A stretch of DNA of 64,000 nucleotides from Hippasteria phrygiana (GCA_037893225.1 JAZGUH010000924.1:1-64000), one strand, 5' to 3'. Numbered from the stretch's first letter, positions 10,592 to 22,483 are shown. Translations and numbers: made by a program. Notes: generated by a model from the letters alone, not told the origin.

Positions 10592-10735
10592 ACTGAGTTG
10601 TAATCAAAGTCAATCGCAAGTCAAATTTCTAGTCCATCAGAAGCGAGCTCACGAGCTACAGTGGATTACAATGACCGTCATGCCTTTGCCACAGTTCATT
10701 TGAATAGCTTGTGACTTGGCTCGAGGCCAGATTTG
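10592..10735. mobile_element. Degenerate copy of the foldback family
   Basis: GAGTTGTAATCAAAGTCAAT on the left and GCTTGTGACTTGGCTCGAG on the right resemble the ends of the 459-1,527 element, with the shared core TTCATTTGAATAGCTTGTGA. Ends are eroded. Confidence 0.5.
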
Positions 10736-11042
10736 TGATGATGACGTGTGATGATTTGGTTGCAACAAACGCGGACGTAAAACAAAGGGAACAATATCGT
10801 CCGCGATTCCCAGAATACGTCCGCAATTGAGATCGTGTACAAAACCTATGGGAGTCTTCCGAAAAAGTTAGAGTACAAACAAAAGAGGGAACAATAGGAC
10901 GTCCGCATTTGGAGGTCGATACACGTTTAACTGCACTGTACGAAGTTGCTTGTATGGCAGATATAATACCCCCTGGTAGGCAATGCTATCAGAGGGTCTG
11001 TTCTAGTAGAGTGAAAGGGTTTGACAATGTGGGGGTTCGAGG

Positions 11043-11255
11043 CAGAGATGTAGTCGAATCCATCACAAGTCCCTGCAAGTCCATCACAAGCCCTCCAGTC
11101 CTAATCCCAATCACAAGCTATTCAAATGAGCTTTGACAAAGGCATTCCTTTGTCATTGTTCATCCAGTTACTTGTGACCAGCCTTATGAAAGGACTTCTG
11201 ACTGGGCTTGCGAAAGACTTGTGAAAGTACTTGCAGGGACTCGACTCCAACTCTG
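11043..11255. mobile_element. hAT-like foldback element with perfect 8-bp target duplication
   Basis: Terminal CAGAGATGTAGTCGA and its near complement TCGACTCCAACTCTG. The flanks are identical octamers GTTCGAGG at 11,035-11,042 and 11,256-11,263, the 8-bp duplication expected of hAT transposons. The arms carry CAAGTCC-type short repeats around the conserved core CTATTCAAATGAGCTTTGAC. Confidence 0.85.
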
Positions 11256-11681
11256 GTTCGAGGTGCAATAAAGGAGTAGTGTTTCAATTATCAAATTATC
11301 AAACAAAATAATCATTGTACATACAAGCTTCAAACACTGAATATCTTCATTTAGCCCCATATTATTTGATTATTGAACAATCTTTTTGATCTATTTATCA
11401 ATTTCCTAGTGGGGGTAAAATTTATATTCATAATTTGATCAATACAGTGCAACAATAAAAGGCGAAAATCCAGTCTTGAAGTCAGCAACATTTAAACTTT
11501 CCGCAAGATCCAGCGAACAGAAAACTTTGGATCGGCAAATCGGTGCAAAAGCCCTTGCGTAAATCTGTACTGAGAACAACTTAGTTTTAACAAGTTAGTT
11601 TTAAGAAATAATACTGAAAGAACACGGCACAGCATTCGCACGTCATCCTGATCACGCCGGGGGGGCCGACTGGCCACTCAC

Positions 11682-11753
11682 TCTGTGTTTATTCTTCCTG
11701 CGATAGTAATTGTGGTGACGGTGCCCACTGTAGGAGTTACGTCGAGGGGAAAG
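11682..11753 (-). CDS. RIMBP: RIMBP exon n: basic 72-nt linker exon
   Basis: Minus-strand exon of 72 nt, phase 0 to phase 0, acceptor TTTCTTGCAAG, donor CACAGA|GTGAGT. It encodes a His/Arg/Lys-rich segment, LSPRRNSYSGHRHHNYYRR-KNKHR. Symmetric and short, it could be a cassette. The acceptor AAG is less typical than CAG, but the phase and basic composition of the linker fit. Confidence 0.75.
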
Positions 11754-11803
11754 CTTGCAAGAAAAAAAACATTCATCAGGCCCATCGGTCACTATTGCCA
11801 TTA

Positions 11804-12130
11804 TTAACCCCTTGTAGACGGACGACGGCAACAGCTGTGGTGTGAGGCAAGACACCTGGGCCGGTTGACGTGAATAGCCGCATTCCTGCTCATACACGAT
11901 CCCTTCATAACAACTATATTGTTCTTGAATGGGAGTGTAATGAATAGATGGAGCTTCTTCAAACAAAGCTTTCATTCACACGAAAGGGGGGGCTGCAAGT
12001 GCGATGAATAAGACCACTCTGTTTAGTGTTGTGCCTATTGTTTGCATTTACGCTCGACTGCACAGCCCTTTCAGTGACAGCCTGGCGCCATGGCATTCCA
12101 TCAGTAACACATCCGGATGCAAGGGGTTAA
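11804..12130. mobile_element. TTAA-flanked MITE
   Basis: TTAACCCCTTG at the left and GATGCAAGGGGTTAA at the right, with TTAA on both sides, the target of piggyBac transposases. No coding capacity. Confidence 0.75.
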
Positions 12131-12542
12131 AACAGAGTCAGAGTAACAAAGGCTGAATACAATGAACTGTGACTTAACCCTACATATCTACAGCTGATTT
12201 CAAAAAACGTGTTGTATGTTACAATGCATATAGACTGTTTCCACCCACGTGACCAGATATTTCTGGTTCAAACACTGCTGATGATTTTGTGTGACTTCGG
12301 TTTTCAGTAGTGATAATGGACTTTTTTTGGTAGCATCAAATAAAATGGATTTTTCTTAGTCCTAGACCCAATTTCAAAGTTTGCTAAGCACACGATTTTT
12401 TGCTAACGGAGCCTGAAAACATTTCTGCACCAAGCAAATTGGTGCTTAACTCTATGAAACTGGCCAGACTCAGAAACTCACAGGGTTGCATTTTTTACGA
12501 TGCAAGGAGGGGGGGTGGCATGCTAGCTTGAATGATATTTAC

Positions 12543-12715
12543 CTTTGCCTCCATGGCTCTGAGCGTGGACTCTCCCCGTCTGTCCTCCATCAGGGCTGGC
12601 GGTATCCGTGCCGGGACCGAGTCGATGGAGAATCCATTAGGTGACAGGGTCCGGACAACCACGTCCCGTGCCGACAGGAGCTTGATCTTGTTGAGGCTCA
12701 CTGACACTCTGTCAG
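12543..12715 (-). CDS. RIMBP: RIMBP exon m: third FN3 domain, second part
   Basis: Minus-strand exon of 173 nt, phase 1 to phase 0, acceptor TTTCCCCGACAG, donor GCAAAG|GTAAAT. It encodes DRVSVSLNKIKLLSARDVVV, then RTLSPNGFSIDSVPARIPP, which completes FN3-3. It ends with a charged tail, RRGESTLRAMEAK, that begins the linker to SH3-II. Confidence 0.94.
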
Positions 12716-13165
12716 CTGTCGGGGAAAGATTGACGAGATTTAAGAATGGAAAATGTTGGTGCCATGAATTATCAAAGCCTACTGGTACATGTTTGTATAT
12801 ATCTGATCGTGATCACAAATGCCTTCATGGATTGACTGGAGTGATTGTCATTTCAAAGACGCTGACACTAAAAGTTGATCTATACCTTCTTTATAAGTGG
12901 CCTTTTTTCATAAATCGGCGACAATTACGAAACGTGGACAATGCATAGGAAGATATGAAGACAAAGGATTAATCTTAGAATACATCCTACAGATGAATTC
13001 CAAATTGACGAAAAAAAGCACCGATCTGCCCACTTCCAGGTTTGAAACCGAGGCTCTTAGTGCTACATAAACAACTCACTGTGCTGAATGTGCACTTCAC
13101 TGTCATTTAAGGCATGATTCATGCATGAATGCATTTGTTGAATAGCACTGTTTGCTCAGCCTCAG

Positions 13166-13211
13166 CGGCAGCGGCAGCGGCAGCGGCAGCGGCAGCAGCG
13201 GGAGCGGCAGC

Positions 13212-13242
<31 letters not shown>
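13166..13242. repeat. Triplet repeat CGG/CAG next to a RIMBP donor
   Basis: On the plus strand: (CAGCGG)n then (CAG)10 or so. On the gene strand it reads CTG and CCG units beginning a few bases after the donor of exon l (13,250). Open frames through it are polyalanine or polycysteine artefacts. Confidence 0.9.
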
Positions 13243-13250
13243 CCCCTTAC

Positions 13251-13427
13251 CTGTTGGGGAATGAATTTCAGCCACCTTGGTGTCTTCAGCATACACAGCA
13301 TACCCAGTGACGACAGCACCGTTGGATAAACCCGACGTCGTTATTGTCACTGGTAGCCATTCCACTACGCAGACAGCTGGTGAGGCACCCGCCTTGACTT
13401 GAATATCCAGAGGAGCATCAGGAAGAC
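13251..13427 (-). CDS. RIMBP: RIMBP exon l: third FN3 domain, first part
   Basis: Minus-strand exon of 177 nt, phase 1 to phase 1, acceptor CCCTCACCAG, donor CCAACAG|GTAAGG. It encodes LPDAPLDIQVKAGASPA, then VVEWLPV and LSNGAVVTGYAVYAEDTKVA, diagnostic of RIM-BP FN3-3. A CTG/CCG triplet-repeat tract starts in the intron a few bases after the donor. Confidence 0.96.
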
Positions 13428-15000
13428 CTGGTGAGGGGGAGGGGGGGGGGGGTGAAAACAAGTAACAGTATAGAAAACAACAAATACAGGTTTTTCTGTT
13501 GACAAATACAGCAATGATTAGGCGTAGTAAATCCAGATATGTAGAGCGCTTTCTTTTGTTTTCAATCACTGACTAAAGCAAGGAAGTGGAAGAGAAAAAT
13601 TTTGTCTGAAAGAGGACTTGAAGCCGAGACCTAAATCTACAACTGTCGGCTTCAAGACTTGTGCCATTCTGATCTTTCTGGCTCATTTAAACCTGGACAT
13701 TTTGGTTGGAGAATACTTTTTGCTCCTTTATTCACCGACCTCTGGCAAAAAACCTCCAGCCATGTTCTCATTCAAGTCTGCAAAACATCAGTACAGCTTT
13801 TTACAATTGATATGTAACCAGCTCTGGCAAAGCCCGACGCTTCTCGGCATTTCCTATTACGCGGCATGGGCCCGCATAACGTTAAGAAATGGCATCAGTG
13901 ATACCAAAAACCCCAATAGGGTCAGGTTTTGCCAGAGCTGGTCACATATTATTACAATTTCACTGAACTGTCAAACTCCATTTGCGAATTCACCTACAGT
14001 AAAGTCTTGCTACATCTACACATTGTAAGGCACATTGTTCCACAAATGGTCACACTGTATAAGTCACACGCACAAAGAAGACAGATCATATCATAAAACA
14101 ACGCCTGATTACATTGGCTGACTGGAATATAACAACATAAATTAAATAAAAAACACATCTTGGCTGGTTTAGGCAGCATGCCTTTTCATCATGTTAATAC
14201 ACAAAACATATTTTTCAAAGAACTTAGGACCAGAGTTGCAACTGTTAAAATATGAGCAAGCTTTACGGAAATAATTCGGGGTTAGTTCTTTCATGAAATA
14301 AAAAGGTACATTATATGCATATTAACTATACCTCATACATATTCATTAGCTTAGCAAAAGCATGTAGGCTTACAACTATAGTACGTTTTTACAGAACTAT
14401 CACAAGTAGTATTACCAAGCACACACATGTTATACTTCACGCTTTGCAGTGCGGCGTACCCACGCCCAGCACTGGCAGTGTTTTGCCACAATCTAACTGA
14501 TGTTAACTTGACAAAAAAAAAATAAAAAATGGTAACTGAATATGTATAAGGTACAGTAAAATTAGTATAACATGGTTTATTTTGGATGGGCAGTTGATGT
14601 TATTATGTCATAAATATTCATGACGAAGAGCTGAATTCCAATTGGTCAATTCACCATCACGTGCCAGCAGATATTTTTGCTATTTAGATACCCACGCATA
14701 CACGGGGTTGTTGCACACGGGGCAAAAGTGTTAAACACAGGAGTAACCCGTGTGTTAGTTTACGCAGAGCGTATGAGTGCAAACATCATCCCGGTGAGCA
14801 CCGTGTTGCAGATACATGTATACATCAAGCAGCGCTATAAAGAGGATGTTGATTGCTGAGAGAAGTCTGCATCATTTTGTAGTTATTTAGATTGCGTATT
14901 GTAAAATAAAACAGCCAATTATTTCTGCCATGAAATAAAATACAAAAGTAACCATGATGGTCATGTTGCCCATTGCTTATCAATAGTAAACCTGTGACAA

Positions 15001-15215
15001 CAGGGGCCAATTTCATAGAGCTGTTAAGCACAAGTAAATACAGGTTACCAGCCAAAAGTCCATGTAATTTTCATGCTAAGCAAACAACAGCTGAATGCCA
15101 GTCGAAAGCAATATTCCACACATGGAAATCTGGTTGGTAATCCAGTTTTTATCAAGGAAGCATTTGCATGCTAGCAAATTTATTTGCTTATCAGTTTTAT
15201 GAAATTGGCCCCCTG
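15001..15215. mobile_element. CAGGGGCCAATTTCAT element (hAT-like)
   Basis: Inverted ends CAGGGGCCAATTTCATAGAG and ATGAAATTGGCCCCCTG, 215 bp. The body contains GGTTACCAGCCAAA and its partner GGTTGGTAATCC. Other copies: 39,687-39,920, 57,536-57,730 (right end lost), 12,360-12,465 and about 40,105-40,275 (partial). No matching flanking octamer was found. Confidence 0.72.
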
Positions 15216-15708
15216 GCTGCTATTACTATCACCTGCTAAGCAAGAAATGGATCGGTACACGAGTACGAGGTTGCAGTATTTTTCAGCACTTTGATATTGT
15301 TTTCATATAGAATTTTTTGCAATTTCAATCTGAAAATTGTGGACAGGTACTCTATGCAGAAGGCAGATGTAGATTTTATTAAGAGCAGTAGGTGAGATTT
15401 GTTTTAGATCTTAGAGCAGTAGGTAACCGTGAAGGATTACGTACATGTAGCACAAACCTGCCACGATAATTAAAGTAACTGACACTGACACAGTACGTTA
15501 TAATTAGAAAGCTTTAAGATTTAGTCTTTCAGGCTCTCTTGAAAACTTCTGAACATCAACACTCTCGGAGCATGCCCAGCCCAAGGGACAAATAACCTAT
15601 CACTAACTAGCCCACAGCCATGTCCCTTTGACAACCCATTGAAATTGTATGTGATAATTTGGTCTTTTTCTCAGATTCTGTGCGTTCCATTGGTAGTAGT
15701 GCTCTTGT

Positions 15709-16049
15709 TTAACCCCTTGCGGTCGGCTTTCATGGATGGGATGCAGGTATGCCAGGACTCTCACTAAAAGGGCTGTGCAGCCGGGTGTTAACGCGAACAA
15801 TAGGCACCACATTGACAAGAGTGGCCCTATTCATCGCATGCTGACCCCCCCCCCCCCCCCTTCCCCTTTCGCGCGAATGAAAGCTTTGTTTGAAAAAGCC
15901 CCATGTAGTCATTACACTCCTGTTCAAGAACAATATAGTTGAATAATGAATGGATTGTGTATGTGCAGGAATGCAGCTATACATGTCAACCGGCCCAGTG
16001 GTCACTCTCAAACCACGGCTATGGCCATCGTCTGGGTGCGAGGTGTTAA
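15709..16049. mobile_element. TTAA-flanked MITE with internal poly-C
   Basis: TTAACCCCTTGCGGTCGG at the left, GGGTGCGAGGTGTTAA at the right. Body in inverse orientation to the copy at 11,804. A run of 16 C lies at 15,845-15,860. Confidence 0.7.
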
Positions 16050-16672
16050 AACCAATCTGAGAGGATAGAGCAGCAATCACAGCAAAGTGTCTTGCTCATG
16101 GGCAAAAGCAATGTGATTACCCCGCCTCTCCCCCTCCCATCGTGACAGAGCTCAAAAGCAAATCCTGATCTCTGTGACCCAGCCAGAACTTCTACTCCAA
16201 AGTTAATACATGAAAGTGTTTACCGAAATTATACATAAACAGTCACGTGAGTAAAGGAAAACAAGTTGCATTTTGTTTGGTAACAAATGGAAACAAACAA
16301 AAGTAAACTTAGAGAAAAGAAAAATCTTCTTTTACACAGTACAAAGGAGAGAGGTATCGTTGTCCGGAGAAACTCAAGATATCTACTTACAAGGTAAACT
16401 CCTCTTTTTCTTTTTCGAGCGTTTCGGCTCTGATTTTCCAAACGGAAAAGCATGAAAAAAAAAAAAATGGCAAATGCAATAAAAAGAAATGGGAAAAATA
16501 ACTATGAATAATGCCAATTGAAATGACTTTTTTTGGAGAGAAAGCCTTCTAACTTTTACATCATGCTTTGCAAGCGACATCTTCATCAGGTCTATATCTT
16601 CCATCTTTGTATCGGCTTAATTCCCTTGGCTATCAAACAATGCACTGGGCATATCCCCAACTAGGATCTTAC

Positions 16673-16789
16673 CTCCCGGCAGTGTCTTAAATTCTATCTC
16701 GGCTGACAATTTCTCTTCCAAGTTGTCTTGTGACGTCTTTCTGTTCTTGGCTCTGACATTGACTCGGTACACAGAGAGAGGTGAAAGAC
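16673..16789 (-). CDS. RIMBP: RIMBP exon k: second FN3 domain, second part
   Basis: Minus-strand exon of 117 nt, phase 1 to phase 1, acceptor TTCTTGGACAG, donor GGGAG|GTAAGA. It encodes GLSPLSVYRVNVRAKNRKT and ends EIEFKTLPG, the tyrosine-corner F strand and G strand of the FN3 fold. It matches the RIM-BP pattern in which a stalk of polar residues precedes E-F-x-T-L-P-x-G. Confidence 0.94.
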
Positions 16790-17900
16790 CTGTCCAAGAA
16801 TAAAAAAAACATTCATTTATGGATGTCATTTATTAACGAGGGCTGTTTGTTCAGACTAAGGGGGGGGGGGGGGGTGGTGACAACAATGATGATGATTACA
16901 ACAGCATTTTCAATTTCAATGATGAAGATAATGAAGATGAAGAGTCGGTGGAATCTGCATTGGGAATCATGTAAATTAGAAGCGAGATTTTTTCCCCCTT
17001 TCCTGACGTAGTGCATGAAGCACCGTATGCTCAGTGCTTTCCGAGAGCCTGTGGGAAAAAAAATCAGACTTAATTGGGTGGGACTCGAACCCATGACCTC
17101 CGGCTTACTAGTGCAGATTTGAATGCAATATATCAAGGAGTACTGCGTAATCAGTGACAAGATGGAATTTGCACTGGGGATGATGTAAATTTGAAGAGAG
17201 ATTTTTTCTTTTTCTTTTCCCCCCATTTCCCGACGTAGTGCATGACACAATGCATGCTGTGTTTCTGAAAGCCTGTGGACAAAATGATGATGACCCTAAA
17301 CCTAAATCCCAACTTAAATTTTCCATATGAAGACCATTTGCAAAATTAAAATTATGCCTTCCTAGATTTCTTTTCTCCCAGTGAGGTTGGTCTCCCTAAT
17401 GGCCCATTTCTGATGATGGCGACAATGATGGTGGCAATAATTACAATGGTGATTCTTTTCATGTGATTTTCATCCATATTTGTGACCTGTTCCAACGAAA
17501 TGGGAATAAAGTAGCAAAATTTGAAAATCAAGATTCTGGTATTTCCTGAAAGTTCAGGTTAAAAGCTTTAATTTGATATATCGTGTGTTGTGGTATAAAA
17601 AATGAAGCTCAAAGTTTGTGATCTGTGCACACTTTTAACCAGAGTTAAAAAAAGAAATCATCCCCAAAAAATATTGTGTGAAGAGATTCGGTTTAAAATC
17701 TTTAGGATATGACAGAATAGAGTTTTACAAATATATACAATCCTAAAATTGACTTTTCAGTGAAAATTGTTTGTTTCTGCTTGTAACTCAGAAAGCCATA
17801 GTGTGACTTTAAGCTCATTTTGTGCTGTCAGGTCACAATTTGTCAATATGTCACAAGGCAGAGTTTAATGGATTGGTCTGCTTTAACAACTACGCTGTAC
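16790..17900 (-). other. RIMBP intron j-k
   Basis: A run of 14 G, ATG/GAT-rich simple sequence, the rearranged tRNA-like element, then a dispersed repeat at 17,520-17,840. No gene seen. Confidence 0.6.
16950..17300 (-). mobile_element. tRNA-like foldback family, rearranged copy
   Basis: Minus-strand box B ATGGGTTCGAGTCCCACC, and two direct copies of the arm ending CGACGTAGTGCATGA, unlike the inverted arrangement at 31,451. Confidence 0.55.
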
Positions 17901-18062
17901 CTGTGAGGACGTATCTGTACATGCTCGGTTTGATCGTCTGCCCTTCTTTTCCGTTGACCGTGATTTGGTGAGCTAGATTGCTGTTGCCAGGCAACCAACT
18001 GATGTCAGCGCAGGTCGGACTCACATTGGACGCCTTCAGCTCAGTAGGTGCGGCCGATGCAT
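17901..18062 (-). CDS. RIMBP: RIMBP exon j: second FN3 domain, first part
   Basis: Minus-strand exon of 162 nt, phase 1 to phase 1, acceptor TTCTCCATCAG, donor CTCACAG|GTACAG. It encodes APTELKASNVSPTCADISW followed by LPGNSNLAHQITVNGKEG. The SWLPGNSN motif is highly characteristic of the second RIM-BP FN3 domain. The domain is completed by the next exon. Confidence 0.96.
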
Positions 18063-18781
18063 CTGATGGAGAAGAAATCAAGGAAGGCGTACTTGAACAA
18101 AGAACATGCTTTTGGGTAAAATTATAAATTACTTGCTCTGCTACCAGTGATCAATGAATAAAGTCCGAGTGTTGTCAATACTCTACAACCACAGCTTCAA
18201 GGCAAAGCATTTTACATCAACCCTTTGCCTCAAATTCTCTAGAGTTTAAACTGTGACCACAATATTTTTATGCCATTCAAAATAAATTTGTTTTGATCTC
18301 AAGGTTCCAAGGGCAGTTTTGTTTGTTCAACCTTTTGAGATTTTACATATTTATAGATATGAAAAACCATTTTCTACTATTCTTTGAGATTTATAACCAA
18401 TAAAGGAAAACAGTGCTCAGCTTGCCAGGGTGATAAAATTATGCCGTGAACTGCGAGTATAGCTTGCACGGTTCACTGACTGAGTTTGAACTTCATTTTC
18501 TCAAACCAAGGGGTCGTAACACTAACAGTTGCAAAAGGTTATAGTTTGGGCTCGGAACGAGCTCCAGCAACACACAACACATCAAGTTAAATCTTATAAC
18601 CTCTCCTTTCAGGAAATACTTCCAATACAAATCTCAATTTTTTAATTTTGCTACATCCTGTTTCATGATACCAGGTCACGGATGTGAAAATTTGTTCCAT
18701 GAAATCCAACCCCAGAGGGCAGTTTTGCAACAGCGATGAGTTATAAACCGACACAAATCCCCAAGCTACATTTCCACCAAC

Positions 18782-19051
18782 CTTTTCCGATCATGATCGT
18801 GCAGGCCGCGTCCTCAGACATGCCCTTGGACGTGACCGTCCGGACCGAGATCCGGTACGTCTCCAGCGGCTTGACATTCTCCACCAGCGCTCGGGTCTTG
18901 GCGTCCCACTTGGTGGTTGTGCGGAACTGACCGTTAACGTAGACGCGGTACTCGTGCACGTCCTGTGGGGCGATGGTGTCAGGCAGTAGCCAGGAGATGA
19001 TGATGCTGTTCTTGAGCTGCCGTTCCAGGGTCAGCTTCTTGGGGCAGGGGA
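18782..19051 (-). CDS. RIMBP: RIMBP exon i: first fibronectin III domain
   Basis: Minus-strand exon of 270 nt, phase 1 to phase 1, acceptor TGCTCCCGCAG, donor GAAAAG|GTTGGT. One whole FN3 domain sits in one exon: VPCPKKLTLERQ, the B-strand Trp in IIISWLLP, the C-strand EYRVYVNGQF, and the Tyr-corner motif in LETYRISVRTVT. A complete FN3 in a single phase-1-1 exon is the usual unit of domain shuffling. The donor has T rather than A at intron position 3. Confidence 0.95.
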
Positions 19052-19162
19052 CTGCGGGAGCAGCAAAGGACGCAACGATTATGTACGGTTTTTGATTCCC
19101 ACGCCTCAAATCATAACCACAGGACTAGATATTAGTATTTGTACAAAAACGGACACCTTACT

Positions 19163-19435
19163 GCAGGGGTGAGATTTGAGAAAAAAATTAAACATCCGCA
19201 GAACATTCTGAGGCATTTGATTTGTATGGCATTGCTAAAAAGTGCATAAAGAAAACTGCATTTTCTATCAAAAGATATGGTGCAAAAAATAGGATTAGAA
19301 GACTGTTTCAGGTTGCAGAGGTCATTTTGGAATGATAAAAACAATTCAAGGACCAAAACATCTCCAGAAATCTAGAAGACACCTCACAAAAAATCCTAAA
19401 ATCAGGAAAAATCCGGAGAAATCTAACCCCTGTTC
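19163..19435. mobile_element. CAGGGGTGAGATTTG element
   Basis: CAGGGGTGAGATTTG at the left, AAATCTAACCCCTG at the right. Related copies at 36,758-36,968 and 58,617-58,880 share GGTTGCAGAGGTCATTTT or AAATCAGGAAAAATCC blocks. Confidence 0.65.
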
Positions 19436-20144
19436 TTGACAAAAGTGTCTTTAAATATCTCACACAGAAAAAGATACTGACAAAACCCGGGTACAGTGAT
19501 AGAAATTAACACTGAAATAACATTGGACTCAGCTCAAACTCTTTGTGTGAAATTGTCCAAGTGCTCCAAGGATATTTCAGATCTGAGCCAATGATACAGA
19601 TCAGCATTCCATCACTTTAAAGAAAGCCGACGAAGTTAATCTTTTTCATACTTGAGGTCACTGCTTGAATTTTGATTCTTGGGAGGAATTAAAGGTTTGA
19701 AATGTTTGAAATATTTCCGAAGTTATTAATAAATTAAAAAAATATCCATTACTTTCTATTAAACTAAAAAAAAAAAAAATCCCCCCAAAACAGCAACACG
19801 AAATATTAAAGTACACTAAAAACCAGTTCCAAAACCCATTTGTGGAAGACCTTGAACAGTTATGGGAATCAAATTTATTTTTATGAATGCCAGAAAAATT
19901 TCAAATATTATAAAAACTTGTTATTCTATTAACTTTTTATTGAAAAAGGGCAACATTTTTTAAGCAGGTGCAAATTATGAATTTCATTTTCCCATAAAAA
20001 AACACTTGCTCAGGTGGTTCGTCCAAGGATTCATACCTGGTGTTACCCAAGTCAAAAGGTAAAAAATACAAAAAAACAACCACTACGGTGCAAAATCAAA
20101 CAAAAACAGACAGATCCCTTAAAGCAATGTCAGCGACCCCTTAC

Positions 20145-20378
20145 CGTCAAAGACATAATCGGCCGTGATGTCACTCAGTGAGGTCAGACCATCCTCCCCG
20201 GCCAGCACCCGGCTGTGACCTTTGACCCCATTGTCCTCGTCGACCTCGGGTATGTCCTCCAGGTCACTGTGGTGCTCGGTGCTGCGGCTGAAGTTCTGGA
20301 GGTCGCTGGCGTAGTGGTTCAGATTGCCTCTGTTTAGCTCTTCATCCTCACTGTTGAACTCAAGGTCCTTCATATCGT
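20145..20378 (-). CDS. RIMBP: RIMBP exon h: acidic linker before FN3-1
   Basis: Minus-strand exon of 234 nt, phase 1 to phase 1, acceptor CTACCTCGTCAG, donor TTTGACG|GTAAGG. It encodes a strongly acidic linker (DMKDLEFNSEDEELNRGN, later SDLEDIPEVDEDNG) ending DITADYVFD. It has no folded domain but leads straight into the first FN3 domain. Acidic linkers of this kind lie between SH3-I and the FN3 array in the family. Confidence 0.92.
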
Positions 20379-22309
20379 CTGACGAGGTAGAATTTTTGAA
20401 ATCGGGTCAGACTTTAGTTGCTACTTCTTCGAACTTTACTAATTGTTTTTCACTACACTTTACACAACTGCTGAAATAGGTAATACACAGCTGGTGTGGT
20501 GTCATTTTCAAGAAAATTGAGAATTTTTGTATTAATTTCCAGTGAGGGTCAACCGACCATCATTTTTCAAATACTGCCCCCACTTTACAAACTTTAGCCT
20601 ACATTTTGTTGGGCAATTGGTTTACACATCTGTGAATGGGTACAAGTCAGCTAGACAAGTTCCCCGAACTGATAATTCCCCGACATCTATAAACTGATCT
20701 GTTTTGTCTCAAGTAGGGTGAGGGAACCAGACTACAAGAACAGCATTTTTTTCTCTTTGTTTTTCCAGCATCTATGCACACAAAACTTTAAACACTAACC
20801 CCCCAAATCCATTCATTTCTGAAAATTACAGCAAAAGCAAATGTATACCATTTTTAATATTCAAATATTTCATGCAGCATTGGATATCATGCACATTGGA
20901 TGTCAAGGCCTAAAATTACGCCCAAGTCAAGTCTTCATCAATTGTGTAAACATCTAGGCCCAATTTTAATTTCAATTACGTTTCTGCCTAAGGAACCTTC
21001 ATTCATTTCAGACAGTGTTAAGCAGTAACAGCGAAAGGACACGCTAACTCCTGAAGCAGAATTTGCTTATAAAATAGTGACCAAACAATAGGAAATGCTG
21101 TGCACGCACATTAGCATCTTTGCTGTGAAATATGCTGAAGGTCAGCGCAACTTTTCTGCTTTTTGTTTAAACCACTTTTTCTGCAACCAGCACTGACTGA
21201 AATCTGGCCCTGTTGAAGGATCGGGCTTACACACCACAGCCATCCTGGTCTTGTACCTTGACTGCATATAGTGATAACTGACATGAGGAAAACAGGCAAC
21301 AAGTCTGCTTTAGGTCAATTTAGGTCATATGAACTTTGGCGAGAAAAACCGAAAATGAATGATACGCAAAGAGAGTTCTTATGGCAGTCTTTTGTCAATG
21401 ACAAAAGAATACAGAGTTTTTACAGTTAGAAAATGACCTACATAATTGGCACATTTGTTCTTAAAAGGCAGAAAGATGGAAAAGTATCATGGGAGACCAT
21501 AACAAGTTTGCAGACAAAATTTTTTATCCAAGCAAATTATCAGAAATGAAAATAGAAAAACACAAAATTCAAAAAAAAAAAAAGGGACACGGACAAATGG
21601 GAAAAAAAGAAAGAGGGTTCAGTAATGCTCAAGACAACCGGGGGAATTGTTGCTCCAACACCAACATCAATACTGGTACATTCATGAGCAAGTTCAATCA
21701 AGGACTATAGTTAACTATAGTTGACAATTGTTGGATTAACTTTACCAGAACGCAGGCTGGTTAACCACGTCTAGTCGACTGTCAGTAACCAAGCTACAGG
21801 GCATAGTCACACTGGTTATCAATAGCAACAGTGCTCATACTAAACTGTGACAAGTGAAGTGGGTACCAGTGGCACCACAGTTTGACTAGGTTGGATTAAT
21901 CACACTATGATGTTATTGTATTAAAGGTATGTCACAAATCGACCACTAGTTAACCAATGATCCTTGATTAAACTTGCTCTATGCATTAGCAAACACTTGC
22001 ATGTTCAACAGACTGAGCAATTGAAAGCAACAAATTCCCAATGAAACAAGGTAAGACGCAAAACAAAACAAATTACCATGAGTAAATTTTACCACAAATA
22101 TTTATATACAAATATATTAACAAAGCAACCCACAATTCACCAAGGACATGCAATGCTCAAAATTTAACAACAGCTAGACACCACTAGAACTTCACAACGA
22201 AAGCCAACAACTGGAAGGAATTTATACACCTCCAAAACGCAACCACAAAAGCTTCCAACATGCCACAACACCGAGAAAGCAAGCCAGCAGAAGACAAAAT
22301 ATCCGACAC
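20379..22309 (-). other. RIMBP intron g-h
   Basis: Mostly single-copy AT-rich sequence; I see no clear element or gene. TTGGTTAACCA-like short motifs recur between 21,700 and 21,980. Confidence 0.5.
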
Positions 22310-22483
22310 CTTTTTCTATCAAGACACCCAAGTCCGTCACCCCTGCACCACCTACGGCTGCACTCCCCGCCGTAGCAACGGGCGTGTCGGAAAGCAAGGC
22401 ATCATGGGAAGGTTCGGGCTGAGCAGAGAGGGCGCCCTCTAGGGAGTGTTTACCAGAGGAGCCAAGAGAGTCCAGTTTGGAAG
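22310..22483 (-). CDS. RIMBP: RIMBP exon g: Ser/Ala/Gly-rich linker, alternative donor inside
   Basis: Candidate minus-strand exon after a good pyrimidine tract ending CGTAG. The frame starts SKLDSLGSSG and continues through a Ser/Ala/Gly/Glu-rich stretch to DLGVLIEK. Two donors fit phase 1: CTCTG|GTAAAC at 22,454 (a 30-nt microexon) and AAAAAG|GTGTCG at 22,310 (174 nt). The shorter donor has the better consensus, while the longer form reads like a genuine low-complexity linker. Both keep frame. The existence of an exon here is fairly likely; its end is uncertain. Confidence 0.55.

Larger units (their letters stand above)
8983..11681 (-). other. RIMBP intron n-o
   Basis: A MITE at 9,221, the 20-bp tandem at 9,985, foldback copies at 10,592 and 11,043, and between them a low-copy block with GCGGACGT/CGTCCGC repeats (10,770-10,910). 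No gene seen. Confidence 0.65.
13428..16672 (-). other. RIMBP intron k-l
   Basis: A G run beside the acceptor, an inverted pair CCAGCTCTGGCAAA / TTTGCCAGAGCTGG (13,818-13,942), the CAGGGGCC element at 15,001 and a MITE at 15,709. 14,030-14,830 shows only AT-rich sequence. No gene seen. Confidence 0.6.

Noticed and set aside
13119..13569. Polyalanine and polycysteine frames
   Set aside because: Produced by the triplet repeat; only the minus-strand frame upstream of the donor at 13,250 is the real FN3 exon.
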